A stretch of DNA of 64,000 nucleotides from Castellaniella caeni NBRC 101664 (GCF_001592225.1 NZ_BCWN01000002.1:62001-126000), one strand, 5' to 3'; counted from the stretch's first letter, positions 17,289-25,754 are shown. The notes: generated from the sequence alone by a model not told the origin. A program made the numbers and translations.

Positions 17289-17599
17289 TGGCGCACGACC
17301 TGCGGTTCGTGCCCGAGGCACTTGAGGACTGGGCAGACCTCGACGGTTCAATCAAGGCGCATTTCAAGACGGCGCTGAAAAAGCGATTGGAGACGCCACG
17401 GGTGCCGGGCGCTGAACTGCGCGCGCCGCTCGTCGATTGCTACAAAATCAAGCTGCGTGGTGTCGGTTACCGGCTGGTCTATCTGGTCCGTGATGGCGAG
17501 AGCCCGCCAGACATAGTCGTACTTGCGGTTGGCCGCCGAGACGGCGGCATCTATGAAGCGGCGGCTGCAGCTTGGGAGGAAGGTCGGCACCTTTCCTAA
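17288..17599 (+). CDS. stbE: StbE/RelE-type mRNA interferase toxin
   Basis: 103-residue RelE/ParE superfamily toxin. The sequence HDLRFVPEALEDWADLD, LRAPLVDCYKIKLRGVGYRLVYLV and a C-terminal VVLAVGRRDGGIYEAA block are typical for StbE/RelE. ATG overlaps the antitoxin stop, so translation is coupled. RelE toxins cut mRNA in the ribosomal A site. The pair appears intact. Confidence 0.85.
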   Translation: MAHDLRFVPEALEDWADLDGSIKAHFKTALKKRLETPRVPGAELRAPLVDCYKIKLRGVGYRLVYLVRDGESPPDIVVLAVGRRDGGIYEAAAAAWEEGRHLS

Positions 17600-17724
17600 A
17601 AAGCCGGGGTGCGGATAAACTCCGGTTGGCTACATTGGATATTTCCGATGAACAAAAGGCCGGATCGTGAACCAAATCCACGCAGCGACCGGTTTTGCGC
17701 CCGACATGGGCCCTCACACCCACG

Positions 17725-17732
17725 CAAAAAAA
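17725..17732 (+). repeat. left copy of the ISL3 target-site duplication
   Basis: CAAAAAAA, repeated exactly at 19110-19117 on the other side of the element. Eight base pairs is the usual ISL3-family target duplication. Confidence 0.85.
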
Positions 17733-19109
17733 GGCTCTCTTCCGTTTCGTGTGGAAAGGTCTGTACCTGATGGGAGCTTTGGCAGGAGAATGTGCTGCAA
17801 CGCAAAAGAGAAGGAGCAGCCATGTCTGGAGCCGAAGCCGTCTTCACGCAAGCCCTGGGTCTTACGCCACCGTGGGAAGTCGAACGGGTGGAGCTCAAGC
17901 CCGAGCAAAGCCGTATCGACATGTTCATCATCTACAGCAGCAATGTGGGGCAGTGTCCAGTATGTGGCGCCAAGGACCAACCCGTGCATGACCACCGCGC
18001 ACGCACCTGGCAGCACTTGCACTTCTTTCAGTTCGAGGCCTTCGTGCATTGTGATGCACCACGGATAGCCTGCACGAACTGCAGCAAGACCACGCAGGTC
18101 GGCGTTCCCTGGGCGCGGCCTGGCAGCCACTTCACGCTGATGTTTGAAGCCTTGGCGCTGGCGCTTGCGCGTGAGATGCCGGTGGCGGTCTGCGCGAAGA
18201 CCTTGGGATGTTCTCAGAACGCGCTGTGGCGCCTGATCGACGCCCATACCACCCGCGCTCGTGCGCGGGAATCCCACGCTGGGGTCCGCGAGCTTGGCAT
18301 CGATGAGACGGCCTGTCGCAGAGGCCATGACTATGTGACGCTGGTGCATGATCTGGCCGAACGCAGGCTGCTCTTTGCAACGCCCGGCCGTGGTGCACAG
18401 ACGCTGGCCCGCGCGGCCAGCGACCTTCGAGCACATGGCGGGGATCCGGATGCTATCGAACTCATCTGCATGGATATGTCGGGGGGCTTCAAGAAAGGTG
18501 CCGCCCTGTATCTGCCAAACGCTGCGATTGCATTTGATCGCTTCCATGTGATCCAGCTCGCCAATGCTGCAGTCGATGAGGTGCGCCGGGAGGAAGCCAC
18601 CTATGAGCCGCATCTGCGCCGTACGCGCTGGATCTGGCTCAAGGACACGCGGCACTGGAATCAGGATCAGGGTGCTCAGGCCCGAAGGCTCAACGCCATG
18701 CGACTGCAGACCGCCAGGGCCTGGCGGGTCAAGGAGGCCTTGCGTGACATCTACCGTCGCAGACCTGCCACCGATCAGGCGGCCAGCGAGCTGAGCCGCT
18801 GGATGAGTTGGGCCAGGCGCTGCAGGCTTGAACCTATGAAGCGTCTGGCTGCCACGATCAAGGCGCACTGGGCGGGTGTTCTGCACGCCTTTGGTGCCGC
18901 CCACCGACACACGGGCTATGTGGAGGCCGTCAACAGCCTGGTACAGGCAGCCAAGGCTCGGGCCCGTGGCTACGCCACCACCAGCCACTTTATTGCCATG
19001 TGCTATCTGATCGCTGGCAAGCTCAGGCATCTTCCTTCAAACCCCTACACCGCTGCACTGCAGCATACTGGTTGATGGGCATCTTTTCCACACAGAACGT
19101 GAGAGAGCC
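17733..19109 (+). mobile_element. ISL3-family insertion sequence, complete (1377 bp)
   Basis: The left end GGCTCTCTTCCGTTTCGTGT and right end (read inwards) GGCTCTCTCACGTTCTGTGT form imperfect inverted repeats of about 28 bp that continue into GGAAA. An exact 8-bp duplication CAAAAAAA flanks the ends. One transposase gene fills the element. The target is the A/T tract of a terminator hairpin, whose stem lies just right of the element. Confidence 0.92.
17822..19075 (+). CDS. ISL3-family transposase
   Basis: About 417 residues. An N-terminal zinc-finger region (CPVCGAKDQPVHDHRARTW, then CDAPRIACTNCS) binds DNA. The DDE catalytic core includes LGIDETACRRGHDYVTLVHDL, ICMDMSGGFKKG and AFDRFHVIQ. 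The ATG at 17822 (GAAGGAGCAGCC upstream) is preferred to the frame start at 17792. The gene is intact and lies inside matching terminal repeats, so the element may still be active. Confidence 0.88.
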   Translation: MSGAEAVFTQALGLTPPWEVERVELKPEQSRIDMFIIYSSNVGQCPVCGAKDQPVHDHRARTWQHLHFFQFEAFVHCDAPRIACTNCSKTTQVGVPWARPGSHFTLMFEALALALAREMPVAVCAKTLGCSQNALWRLIDAHTTRARARESHAGVRELGIDETACRRGHDYVTLVHDLAERRLLFATPGRGAQTLARAASDLRAHGGDPDAIELICMDMSGGFKKGAALYLPNAAIAFDRFHVIQLANAAVDEVRREEATYEPHLRRTRWIWLKDTRHWNQDQGAQARRLNAMRLQTARAWRVKEALRDIYRRRPATDQAASELSRWMSWARRCRLEPMKRLAATIKAHWAGVLHAFGAAHRHTGYVEAVNSLVQAAKARARGYATTSHFIAMCYLIAGKLRHLPSNPYTAALQHTG

Positions 19110-19117
19110 CAAAAAAA
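19110..19117 (+). repeat. right copy of the ISL3 target-site duplication
   Basis: CAAAAAAA, identical to 17725-17732, directly adjoining the right inverted repeat and forming the A/T tract of the terminator. Confidence 0.85.
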
Positions 19118-19147
19118 GGGGTGCTTCTTTCGGGAAGCACCCCTTTT
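19111..19147 (-). terminator. Rho-independent terminator downstream of the tmRNA-like 3' end
   Basis: AAAAGGGGTGCTTC (19114-19127) pairs perfectly with GAAGCACCCCTTTT (19134-19147) around TTTCGG. On the minus strand the stem is followed by TTTTTTTG. It points away from the tmRNA-like 3' end 140 bp upstream on the same strand. The ISL3 element inserted in its T-tract and duplicated it, so the terminator remains intact. Confidence 0.8.
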
Positions 19148-19286
19148 GCATGAAACCCAACTCTGGTTTCCTACCACACTTTTGCGATAAAGCATAATGC
19201 GGCACTTCGTGAAATAAAGCATAAGCTGGCAATAGTGCCAACTTATGCTCAACTCCACACCCGGAGATCTTCCGGGCCTTGAAAGC

Positions 19287-19315
19287 TGGTGGAGTCGGGG
19301 GAATTGAACCCCCGT
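19287..19315 (-). other. tmRNA/tRNA 3'-end fragment, likely attachment site
   Basis: On the minus strand the sequence CGGGGGTTCAATTCCCCC then GACTCCACCA is a complete T-arm, acceptor strand and CCA end, of the type seen in tmRNA (ssrA). No matching 5' acceptor strand, anticodon arm or tmRNA tag-coding part is present to the right, where an RHH gene starts at 19452. Integrases of islands commonly use this 3' end, so the short copy fits an attL/attR of an integrated element. No integrase gene is seen in the window. Confidence 0.65.
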
Positions 19316-19451
19316 TCTTTACTGTATTTATGCGGCTTTTCAGGCACAGCGTGGCGTAATCGTGTCATTCTGGCCGAAACACTACGCTGACGCCGTACAT
19401 TCACGACCACATTCTTTAGTCGCTGGATAGCCGCTCTCGCAAGGAATCCTC

Positions 19452-19749
19452 ATGAACGAACCCCTCTCCGAGGTCATCCGCATCCGGGTGACTCCGTCGC
19501 ATGCTGCGCGCCTGGGCGAAGCAGCAGCCCTGTCCGGGCTGTCGCTGTCCAACTATGTCCGTCGCCGCCTGGAGGCTGACGACACCCTCCCTGCAGGAGG
19601 AACTGACGCTGTTGCGCCAGATCGTGGCCGACCTGGGCCAGTTGCGGGATACGCGCATGGCTGCTGTCGAGACGGTTCACCTGGTGCGGGCCATGGCCAA
19701 GCCTGAACAAATAGCAATCGCCGAGAAACGCCTGATCGGGCCATCCTGA
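19452..19749 (+). pseudogene. ribbon-helix-helix accessory protein, frameshifted
   Basis: The first frame gives MNEPLSEVIRIRVTPSHAAR and LSLSNYVRRRLEADD, a MobC/CopG-like ribbon-helix-helix start, and then turns into proline/glycine-rich nonsense. A +1 frame continues with LQEELTLLRQIVADLGQLRD, TRMAAVETVHLVRAMAKPEQ and AEKRLIGPS to a stop at 19749, a credible coiled-coil tail. One base is shifted at about 19580-19600. Such proteins help relaxases or regulate plasmid genes. AAGGAATCCTC precedes the ATG. Confidence 0.55.
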
Positions 19750-19829
19750 CAAGGCCGACATCGGTGGCCCCATCATCTGCTCCCACTCCCTCCTTCCTCA
19801 CTATACAAAGCAAGCTTGAGTCGATAAAA

Positions 19830-19839
19830 TGTGTACACA
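19830..19839. promoter_or_regulatory. operator candidate upstream of the Phd/VapC pair
   Basis: TGTGTACACA is a perfect 10-bp palindrome 33 bases before the antitoxin start, between GATAAAAT and the ribosome site AGGAGGA. It fits autoregulation by the Phd-like antitoxin. Confidence 0.45.
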
Positions 19840-19871
19840 CAGATTCACAAATGATGTAGGAGGACTCCATC

Positions 19872-20129
19872 ATGGAAGCGACCAAGGTAGGCATTAGGGA
19901 ATTCCGGACGGACTTGGCTGAACTCATTTCATCAGGCAACCCCATCGCCGTCACCCGCCATGGGCAAACGGTCGGTTACTTCATCCCGACACGCAGCCAG
20001 GATGCTGCGGAGTTAGAAGCATTGAGGCAAGCCAGCGAGGCCCTGGAGACCATGCTGGCCGAGCACAAAGTGGCCGCCGACGACATCATCGCCGACTACA
20101 AAAAGGCACGCCGAAAAGGATCGCGATGA
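19872..20129 (+). CDS. Phd/YefM-type antitoxin (VapB partner)
   Basis: 85 residues with a Phd/YefM N-terminal domain (KVGIREFRTDLAELISSGNPIAVTRHGQTVGYFIP) and a charged helical tail that likely wraps the toxin. AGGAGGA lies at good spacing. The stop overlaps the toxin start as ATGA. The pair sits at the entrance of the transfer region and probably serves plasmid or island maintenance. Confidence 0.85.
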   Translation: MEATKVGIREFRTDLAELISSGNPIAVTRHGQTVGYFIPTRSQDAAELEALRQASEALETMLAEHKVAADDIIADYKKARRKGSR

Positions 20130-20548
20130 TGCAGGCAAGAACGATTGTTCTGGACGCCAATATTCTGATTCGCGCCATCCTGGGCACACGGGTGCGCCAA
20201 TTGATTCTGGATCACGCCACGGCCGCCCAATTCTTTGCGCCCGATGTGGCATACGCGGATGCAAGAACCTACCTGCCTGCACTGCTTCAAAAGCGCGGGA
20301 TGCCAGACGGGCCATTGATGGAAGTCCTGGATAGGCTTGAAGCCGTCGTCCGTCCGCTGACAGCAGAAATTTATGCACCTTACAGGGACCAGGCACTTGA
20401 CCGCATCGCCACGCGGGATGCCAACGACTGGCCTATCCTGGCATGCGCCATGGCCCTGAACTGCCCAATATGGACTGAAGATGCTGATTTCTTCGGTGCT
20501 GGCGTCGCAACCTGGACCAGCGACAGGGTTGCAATTTACCTGTCCTGA
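20126..20548 (+). CDS. vapC: PIN-domain toxin (VapC-like)
   Basis: 140-residue PIN-domain ribonuclease. Acidic catalytic residues appear in IVLDANILIRAIL (first Asp), in ATRDANDWPILACA (Asp pair) and in IWTEDADFFG. VapC toxins cut tRNA or rRNA. Translation is coupled to the antitoxin by ATGA. The gene is complete. Confidence 0.85.
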   Translation: MMQARTIVLDANILIRAILGTRVRQLILDHATAAQFFAPDVAYADARTYLPALLQKRGMPDGPLMEVLDRLEAVVRPLTAEIYAPYRDQALDRIATRDANDWPILACAMALNCPIWTEDADFFGAGVATWTSDRVAIYLS

Positions 20549-20620
20549 CCCTCTCTTTCTGTCCTGACCCATCTGTGGTCTGACCTCTTCCCTCTTCCCC
20601 CTTTCCCGGAGACATCCCCC

Positions 20621-21298
20621 ATGCAAACCCTTCCCGCCCTGCGGGCTGGGGCGCTGGCGTTCGCCTACGCTCTGGCTCCTATTGCCCATGCTGCCGACTC
20701 TACCGATCTGTTGACCGGCATCCCGCGCCTGGCCTGCGAAGCCACGCTGTGCCTGTCTTCCAGCCTGCGGCCTGGTGAATGCAGCCCATCGCTGGAGCAC
20801 TATTTCGGCATCAAGCGATTCAACCGCCATGGCCTGGACTGGGGTGCCACCGTTGCTGCCCGCCGGTCCTTTCTGGGCCAGTGCCCAGCCGCAGCCGATC
20901 CTGGCATGCCGGAACGGGTGGAGGCCATCTCGCACGGCGCTGGCAAATGCGATGCCGACTACTTGAACCGCAGTTATGCGGACACCGCCTACAAATGGCG
21001 CAAGCGCGGCTATCGCTACGATGCGGCGACCGGCAATCAGGAGCCCGTCTACGAAGTCCACACGCTGAAGACGGTGACACTGACCCAGCTGCCGACCTGG
21101 TGCGTGGCCTACAACGATCACGATTGGACCTATGAGCTGTCCGTGCGCTACGTGGGCCGACCCACGATGGGCGGGCACTGGGTCAAGGCCGAGGACTACG
21201 AGGCCGCCCAGGCCCGCTGGGATGCAGAGCACGGCGGACAGTGGGCCCAGGGCTGGAACTTCTCGATGTCTGACCCCAGGCAGCGGGCTGGTCTCTGA
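20621..21298 (+). CDS. trbM: TrbM/KikA-type conjugal transfer protein
   Basis: 225 residues with a Sec signal of about 24 residues (ending AHAAD). The mature part begins LACEATLCLSSSLRPGECSPSLEHYFGIKRF, the hallmark of TrbM/KikA family proteins found in IncP, IncN and IncW-like transfer regions. Paired cysteines suggest periplasmic disulfides. It precedes virB1-like and virB2-like genes. CCGGAGACATCCCCC precedes the ATG. The exact role in pilus assembly or recipient killing is not settled in the family. Confidence 0.8.
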   Translation: MQTLPALRAGALAFAYALAPIAHAADSTDLLTGIPRLACEATLCLSSSLRPGECSPSLEHYFGIKRFNRHGLDWGATVAARRSFLGQCPAAADPGMPERVEAISHGAGKCDADYLNRSYADTAYKWRKRGYRYDAATGNQEPVYEVHTLKTVTLTQLPTWCVAYNDHDWTYELSVRYVGRPTMGGHWVKAEDYEAAQARWDAEHGGQWAQGWNFSMSDPRQRAGL

Positions 21299-21328
21299 GC
21301 GGAGGATCCCAAAAATCTCCCCCCTGCC

Positions 21329-21643
21329 CTACTTCACACCTTTATCTTTACCAATGTATTTCGGGTAATAGGCCTGATCAGGATCATCAACCAGCGGCAC
21401 GCTATCTATCCATTCAGGCCTCTCGATCTCCTTGCGCCTTTTTTTGTCTGCCTCCGCCAGCTCTGGCAAACCTACAGTAGTGATCAATGCAATAGGTCCA
21501 AACAGAGCCCCCCAGACAAACCAGCAGAAACCACAGCGATTTTTTTCACTGGCGACATACCCGGAAAAAATGGCACATGCCAGCCAGGCGACGATGACCC
21601 AAATTCCCATCACCCCAGTAAATAACCACACCATAGATTTCAT
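21329..21643 (-). CDS. small membrane protein of unknown function
   Basis: 104 residues starting MKSMVWLFTGVMGIWVIV, with two hydrophobic segments (about residues 3-27 and 40-62) and a charged, lysine-rich tail. The frame could open further upstream, but that part overlaps the divergent transglycosylase gene. It has no recognisable family and lies on the strand opposite to the transfer genes, with lower GC than they have. It may be a late insertion or an entry-exclusion-like protein; both are guesses. Confidence 0.5.
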   Translation of the reverse strand: MKSMVWLFTGVMGIWVIVAWLACAIFSGYVASEKNRCGFCWFVWGALFGPIALITTVGLPELAEADKKRRKEIERPEWIDSVPLVDDPDQAYYPKYIGKDKGVK

Positions 21644-21673
21644 CGCCTTTTCACAAAAGAAACTGATTATGTC

Positions 21674-22372
21674 ATGAGTATAAGTTTTGTCACTCTTGCC
21701 CTGGCCTGTGCCCCTAATATCCACCCTGTCACCCTGGAAGCCCTGATCCGACATGAATCTGGTGCGCGGCAATACGCCATTGGCGTGAACCGCAAGGGCA
21801 AGGCTCTGCCCCAGCAACCGCACGATCTGGAAGCGGCCAGCCGGGCCGCTGAAAAGCTGATCGCCCAGGGCATCGACTTTGATGCGGGCCTGGGCCAGAT
21901 CAATGTGCGCAACTGGGACTGGCTGGGGCTCACCAGTACCACGGTCTTCGATCCCTGCCGGAATCTGGCGGCCGCCCAGACGGTGCTATCCGATTGCTAT
22001 GCCAGGGCGCTCAACAGCCATCGGGATCAGCAGCAAGCCCTGCGGGCGGCGCTGTCCTGCTACAACACGGGCAATTTTCACCGGGGTTTTGCCAATGGCT
22101 ATGTGGGCAAGGTGCTGGCACAGGCCGGGATCCAGGTTCCGGCCCTTAAGCCTGTGACTCACCCCGGCAGCCCATCAGTGGATCCAGCAGCCGCTGCAGA
22201 AACGGGCACCGCCGCATCACATCCAGCCGCTAAGACGGCGGGCAACGATCCGGAAATTCCGGATCGTTCACCCAAGCCGCAAGACAGATCCCCTGACGCA
22301 GGCCAGCAGGGCACGCCAGACGGTTTCACAGCCCATCCCGCAGCCGACGGCTTCACGCAGCCTGCCCGCTGA
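21674..22372 (+). CDS. virB1: VirB1-like lytic transglycosylase
   Basis: 232 residues. The SLT domain is in the first about 160 residues: the catalytic glutamate is in LEALIRHESGARQYAIGVN, and GLGQINVRNW plus ALSCYNTGNF are the usual following motifs. A proline/alanine-rich tail follows. It opens peptidoglycan locally for the type IV secretion channel. No clear signal peptide is seen beyond the hydrophobic SISFVTLALACA start, which may serve. Confidence 0.85.
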   Translation: MSISFVTLALACAPNIHPVTLEALIRHESGARQYAIGVNRKGKALPQQPHDLEAASRAAEKLIAQGIDFDAGLGQINVRNWDWLGLTSTTVFDPCRNLAAAQTVLSDCYARALNSHRDQQQALRAALSCYNTGNFHRGFANGYVGKVLAQAGIQVPALKPVTHPGSPSVDPAAAAETGTAASHPAAKTAGNDPEIPDRSPKPQDRSPDAGQQGTPDGFTAHPAADGFTQPAR

Positions 22373-22495
22373 TTCAGCCCCAGCCCCAAACCGCTGACCA
22401 GGCCATCAAGCCCGCGTCAGACCTGACCCGGTCACTTCCCATTTCCTTTTCTCATCACCCCAGCGCACCACCGCGCCTGGGGCAGGAGCCATACC

Positions 22496-22816
22496 ATGCA
22501 GATACTGAACCACATCAAGATCAAGACACTTCAAGGACGATTCGCCCGCACCCTGGCGACATTCTGGATACTGGCTGGGGTCCATCAGGGTGCATTGGCT
22601 CAGTCCATGGGCGGCCTTTCACGCGCCCAGACGACGCTGCAGACCTTGAAGGACAATCTGGACGTGATCCTGCCGATTGCCGCCGTCATCATTGGCGTCA
22701 TTATCTTCGTGCTGTATTCCGCCGAAGTCATGAGGAAGGACGACGCCATCCGCTGGGGCATCGGCGTGCTGCTCGCGGGCTCCGCTGCGGAACTGGTCGT
22801 GCTGCTCTGGAAGTAA
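22496..22816 (+). CDS. virB2: VirB2-like pilin (TrbC family)
   Basis: 106 residues with a long signal (ending ALAQS), then two membrane helices (about 58-78 and 84-104) separated by a short loop (EVMRKDDAIRWG). This is the standard architecture of VirB2/TrbC pilins that form the conjugative pilus. GCAGGAGCC precedes the ATG. It is followed by virB3 after three bases. Confidence 0.85.
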   Translation: MQILNHIKIKTLQGRFARTLATFWILAGVHQGALAQSMGGLSRAQTTLQTLKDNLDVILPIAAVIIGVIIFVLYSAEVMRKDDAIRWGIGVLLAGSAAELVVLLWK

Positions 22817-22819
22817 GCC

Positions 22820-23224
22820 ATGGCGGCACACACCAACAGCACACGACCGGGCCACCAGGATGCCACCGCTCAGACACCGGCCACCCACCAGAATCCCAAC
22901 ACCTACCCCGTGTTCAAGGGCCTGGGGCGCAAGGCGACCTTCATGGGCATTCCCACGACGCTCATGCTCGGGGCCTTTGTCTGCATCGCGGTCATAGCCA
23001 TGACGGCAGGTCTCGCCTGGTAGGGGTTGCTCTTTGTGGTGATGCCCGCTCTGACCATTCTCACCCGCGACGACGACAAGGCACTCGACGTTCTGTGGCT
23101 GGAGTTCAAGACCCGGCGCATGAACCGCAACCAGCGCTTCTGGCGCGGATCCAGCTACGCCACCCAGGGCTATCACCGACAACGCCCCTGGCGCAGCCTC
23201 ATTCACCGAAGGAATCACCCATGA
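22820..23224 (+). pseudogene. virB3: VirB3-like protein interrupted by an in-frame amber codon
   Basis: The frame encodes YPVFKGLGRKATFMGIPTTL, a membrane helix ending AMTAGLAW, then TAG (23021-23023), and continues in the same frame with GLLFVVMPALTILTRDDDKA, LDVLWLEFKTRRM and RFWRGSSYATQGY to a TGA that overlaps virB4 (ATGA). Both halves fit one VirB3. TGG to TAG would explain the stop. VirB3 is an inner-membrane component needed for pilus assembly. A TTG at 23027 could allow re-initiation, but the hydrophobic segment would be split. Confidence 0.8.
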
Positions 23225-25650
23225 CAGCAGCTGCAGCTCTCGCCGTCGATGAACGGCTGGTTTCCCGCTACCTGCCCTATTCCCACCACGTCACAGACCA
23301 CATCATCGCGTGCGACAACCATGAATACCTGGCAGTCATCAAAGTGGCAGGCCGTGCCCCAGACGCCTACGCGCAAGGCGAACTGAAGGATTGGATCGAA
23401 GCCCTGCACAACGTGCTGCGCGGCCTGCCCATGGGTTCGCTGGGTCTGTATTCGCACATCATCCGCAGGCGCGTGACGGAATACCCGGAGAGCACCTTTG
23501 CGCAGCCCTTTGCCACCCGGTTCGATGCGGCCTATCGGGCCACGTTCGATACCTCGGGCCTCATGGTGAACGACCTGTACCTGACCGTGCTCATCCATCC
23601 GGTCGAAGACCCGGTGCTGGGCACTTTTGCGAGCCTGGAGAAGGCCGACCGGCAGCGCCTGGCGCACTGGCAGGCGGAATCCATCGAACGGCTGACCAGC
23701 ACCTTGCGGGCGCTCACGGCGGGCCTGTACCGCTACGACCCCCAGGTGCTGTGCATCGTGGACCGCAATGGCTTGGCCTTTAGCGAAACGGCTGAATTCC
23801 TGGGCTTCCTGCTCTCAGGACTGCATCGGCCTATAGCGATCAGCCGGGAGCGCCTGCGCGAGACCCTGCCTCATGCACGGCCGATTTTCGGGCGGCACGG
23901 GGAGCTCGGCGAACTGCGCACAGTCGCGGGCTCGCGGATCTTTGGCATGATGGAATTGCGCGACTATCCCGAAGCCACCAAACCCGGCCATCTGGACCGC
24001 TTGCTTGGCTTGCCCCATGAATTCGTGCTGACCCAGTCCTGGGGCAGCCACACGGGGGCTGCAGCCAAAAAGCTTGTGAAGAAGCACCATAAGCTGCTGG
24101 TCGATTCGGGTGACGATTCGGCCAGCCAAGTGGCACAGCTCTTGGACGTGATGGATGACCTGACCTCCGCGCGGCTCGGGCTGGGGGATCACCACGCCAC
24201 GATCCTGATCTACGGCGACACGGCCGAAGGCGTGCGCCAGGCGCTCGCCCAGACGGCTACAGCGCTGGCCGAAGACGCGGTCGGTTTCCGACCACTGGAT
24301 CGGGCTCTGGAAGCGGGGTTCTGGGCGCAGCTGCCGGGTAACTGGCACTGGCGACCCCGGCCAGTGCCGGTCACCTCGCTCAACTTCCTGTGCTTTTCCA
24401 GTCTGCACAACCAGCTCACCGGCAAGCCTGCGGGCAACCCCTGGGGGCCCGCAGTCACGATGCTCAAGACCCAGACCGGATCGCCCTTTTTCTTCAACTT
24501 TCACGCTTCCACCGAAGACCTGGACGAGACGGGCAAGCGGCGGCCTGGCAACACCATGATCATCGGCATGACCGGCACCGGCAAAACCGTGCTGCAAGGC
24601 ATGCTCCTCACGCAAGCCCAGAAGTTTGGCGCGACTTGCGTGGTCTGGGACAAGGACCAGGGCATGCAGGTGCTCATCATGGCGCTGGGCGGGCGCTACT
24701 TCAACATCCGCCTGGGCGAAGCCACCGGCTGGAACCCGTTTCAGATGGAGCCCACCAAGGGCAATGTCGCCTTCATGGTGCGCCTGGTCGTGTATCTGGC
24801 CGAACGCCGGGGCGAAGCAGTCAGCACCCGTCAGCGGGCCGACATCACCCAGGCCGTGCAGCAGCTGGTGACGCTCATCGACCGGCCAGCCCGCACGCTT
24901 TCAACCCTGAACACGCTGCTACCCAACCCCTACAGCGAGGACGAGTCGCACAGCACTATCCATGCGCGGCTCGCGCCCTGGTGCCAGGGCGGGGAATATG
25001 GCTGGGTGTTCGACAATCCCGGTGATCACCTGGATCTGGAGGCCGCGAGCGGCAAGCCTGCGATCTTTGGCTTTGATCTGACGGAACTCTTGGACGATGA
25101 TGACGTGCGCGGGGCCGCCACCCTGTATCTGAAGCATCGAATCGACGCCCTGCACGACGGTCGGCGCATCATCAATCTGTATGACGAGTGCCAGCATCCC
25201 TTGAAGGACGCGCATTTTCAGGAGTCCATGCAGGACGCGAGCCGCACGATTCGCAAAAAGAACGGTGTGCTGGCCTTTGCCACCCAGGAACCGGGGGCCA
25301 TCACTGGAAACCCCGTAGGGCCGTCACTCGTGCAGCAGACCGCAACGCTCATCCTCTTGCCCAACCCCAAGGCCCGCGCCCGCGATTACATCGAAGGCTT
25401 CGGGCTCACACCTGCGGAATTCGCCCTGCTGCAAAGCCTGGGCGAAGCCAGCCGCAAATTCCTGGTCAAGCAAGGGGCGAGTGTCACCGTGGCGCAGCTG
25501 GACTTATCCGGTTGCGAAGACGAGCTGCTGGTCTTCTCCGGCAGCCCCGACATGGCCGAGATTGCAGAACAGGCGGTGGTCCAGGCGGGGCCGGATCCCG
25601 CCGCCTGGCTGCCAGTCTATCTTGCGGCCGTTCGACGGACTCACCGTTAG
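23221..25650 (+). CDS. virB4: VirB4-like conjugation ATPase
   Basis: 809 residues, the normal size for VirB4/TrbE. Walker A is GMTGTGKT (449-456), Walker B is RRIINLYDECQHPL, and the C-terminal RecA-like domain contains FATQEPGAITGNPVG. It powers pilus biogenesis at the inner membrane. The chosen ATG overlaps the virB3 stop; the longer upstream frame is only a shadow of virB3. Confidence 0.92.
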   Translation: MTAAAALAVDERLVSRYLPYSHHVTDHIIACDNHEYLAVIKVAGRAPDAYAQGELKDWIEALHNVLRGLPMGSLGLYSHIIRRRVTEYPESTFAQPFATRFDAAYRATFDTSGLMVNDLYLTVLIHPVEDPVLGTFASLEKADRQRLAHWQAESIERLTSTLRALTAGLYRYDPQVLCIVDRNGLAFSETAEFLGFLLSGLHRPIAISRERLRETLPHARPIFGRHGELGELRTVAGSRIFGMMELRDYPEATKPGHLDRLLGLPHEFVLTQSWGSHTGAAAKKLVKKHHKLLVDSGDDSASQVAQLLDVMDDLTSARLGLGDHHATILIYGDTAEGVRQALAQTATALAEDAVGFRPLDRALEAGFWAQLPGNWHWRPRPVPVTSLNFLCFSSLHNQLTGKPAGNPWGPAVTMLKTQTGSPFFFNFHASTEDLDETGKRRPGNTMIIGMTGTGKTVLQGMLLTQAQKFGATCVVWDKDQGMQVLIMALGGRYFNIRLGEATGWNPFQMEPTKGNVAFMVRLVVYLAERRGEAVSTRQRADITQAVQQLVTLIDRPARTLSTLNTLLPNPYSEDESHSTIHARLAPWCQGGEYGWVFDNPGDHLDLEAASGKPAIFGFDLTELLDDDDVRGAATLYLKHRIDALHDGRRIINLYDECQHPLKDAHFQESMQDASRTIRKKNGVLAFATQEPGAITGNPVGPSLVQQTATLILLPNPKARARDYIEGFGLTPAEFALLQSLGEASRKFLVKQGASVTVAQLDLSGCEDELLVFSGSPDMAEIAEQAVVQAGPDPAAWLPVYLAAVRRTHR

Positions 25651-25754
25651 GCAATCCAGGCCCAAGTCAGGCCGCCATCACAAAACCGCCCGGGCCATTT
25701 TCGTGACGCCACGAGGATGACAGCACCGCGGGTCCCACACAAGGAAACCACACC

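Noticed and set aside
17714-19030. 438-codon open frame on the minus strand
   Set aside because: Antisense of the ISL3 transposase and crosses the left inverted repeat.
19287-19370. complete tRNA or tmRNA gene
   Set aside because: Only the T-arm, acceptor 3' strand and CCA are present; the matching 5' acceptor strand and tag-coding region are absent.
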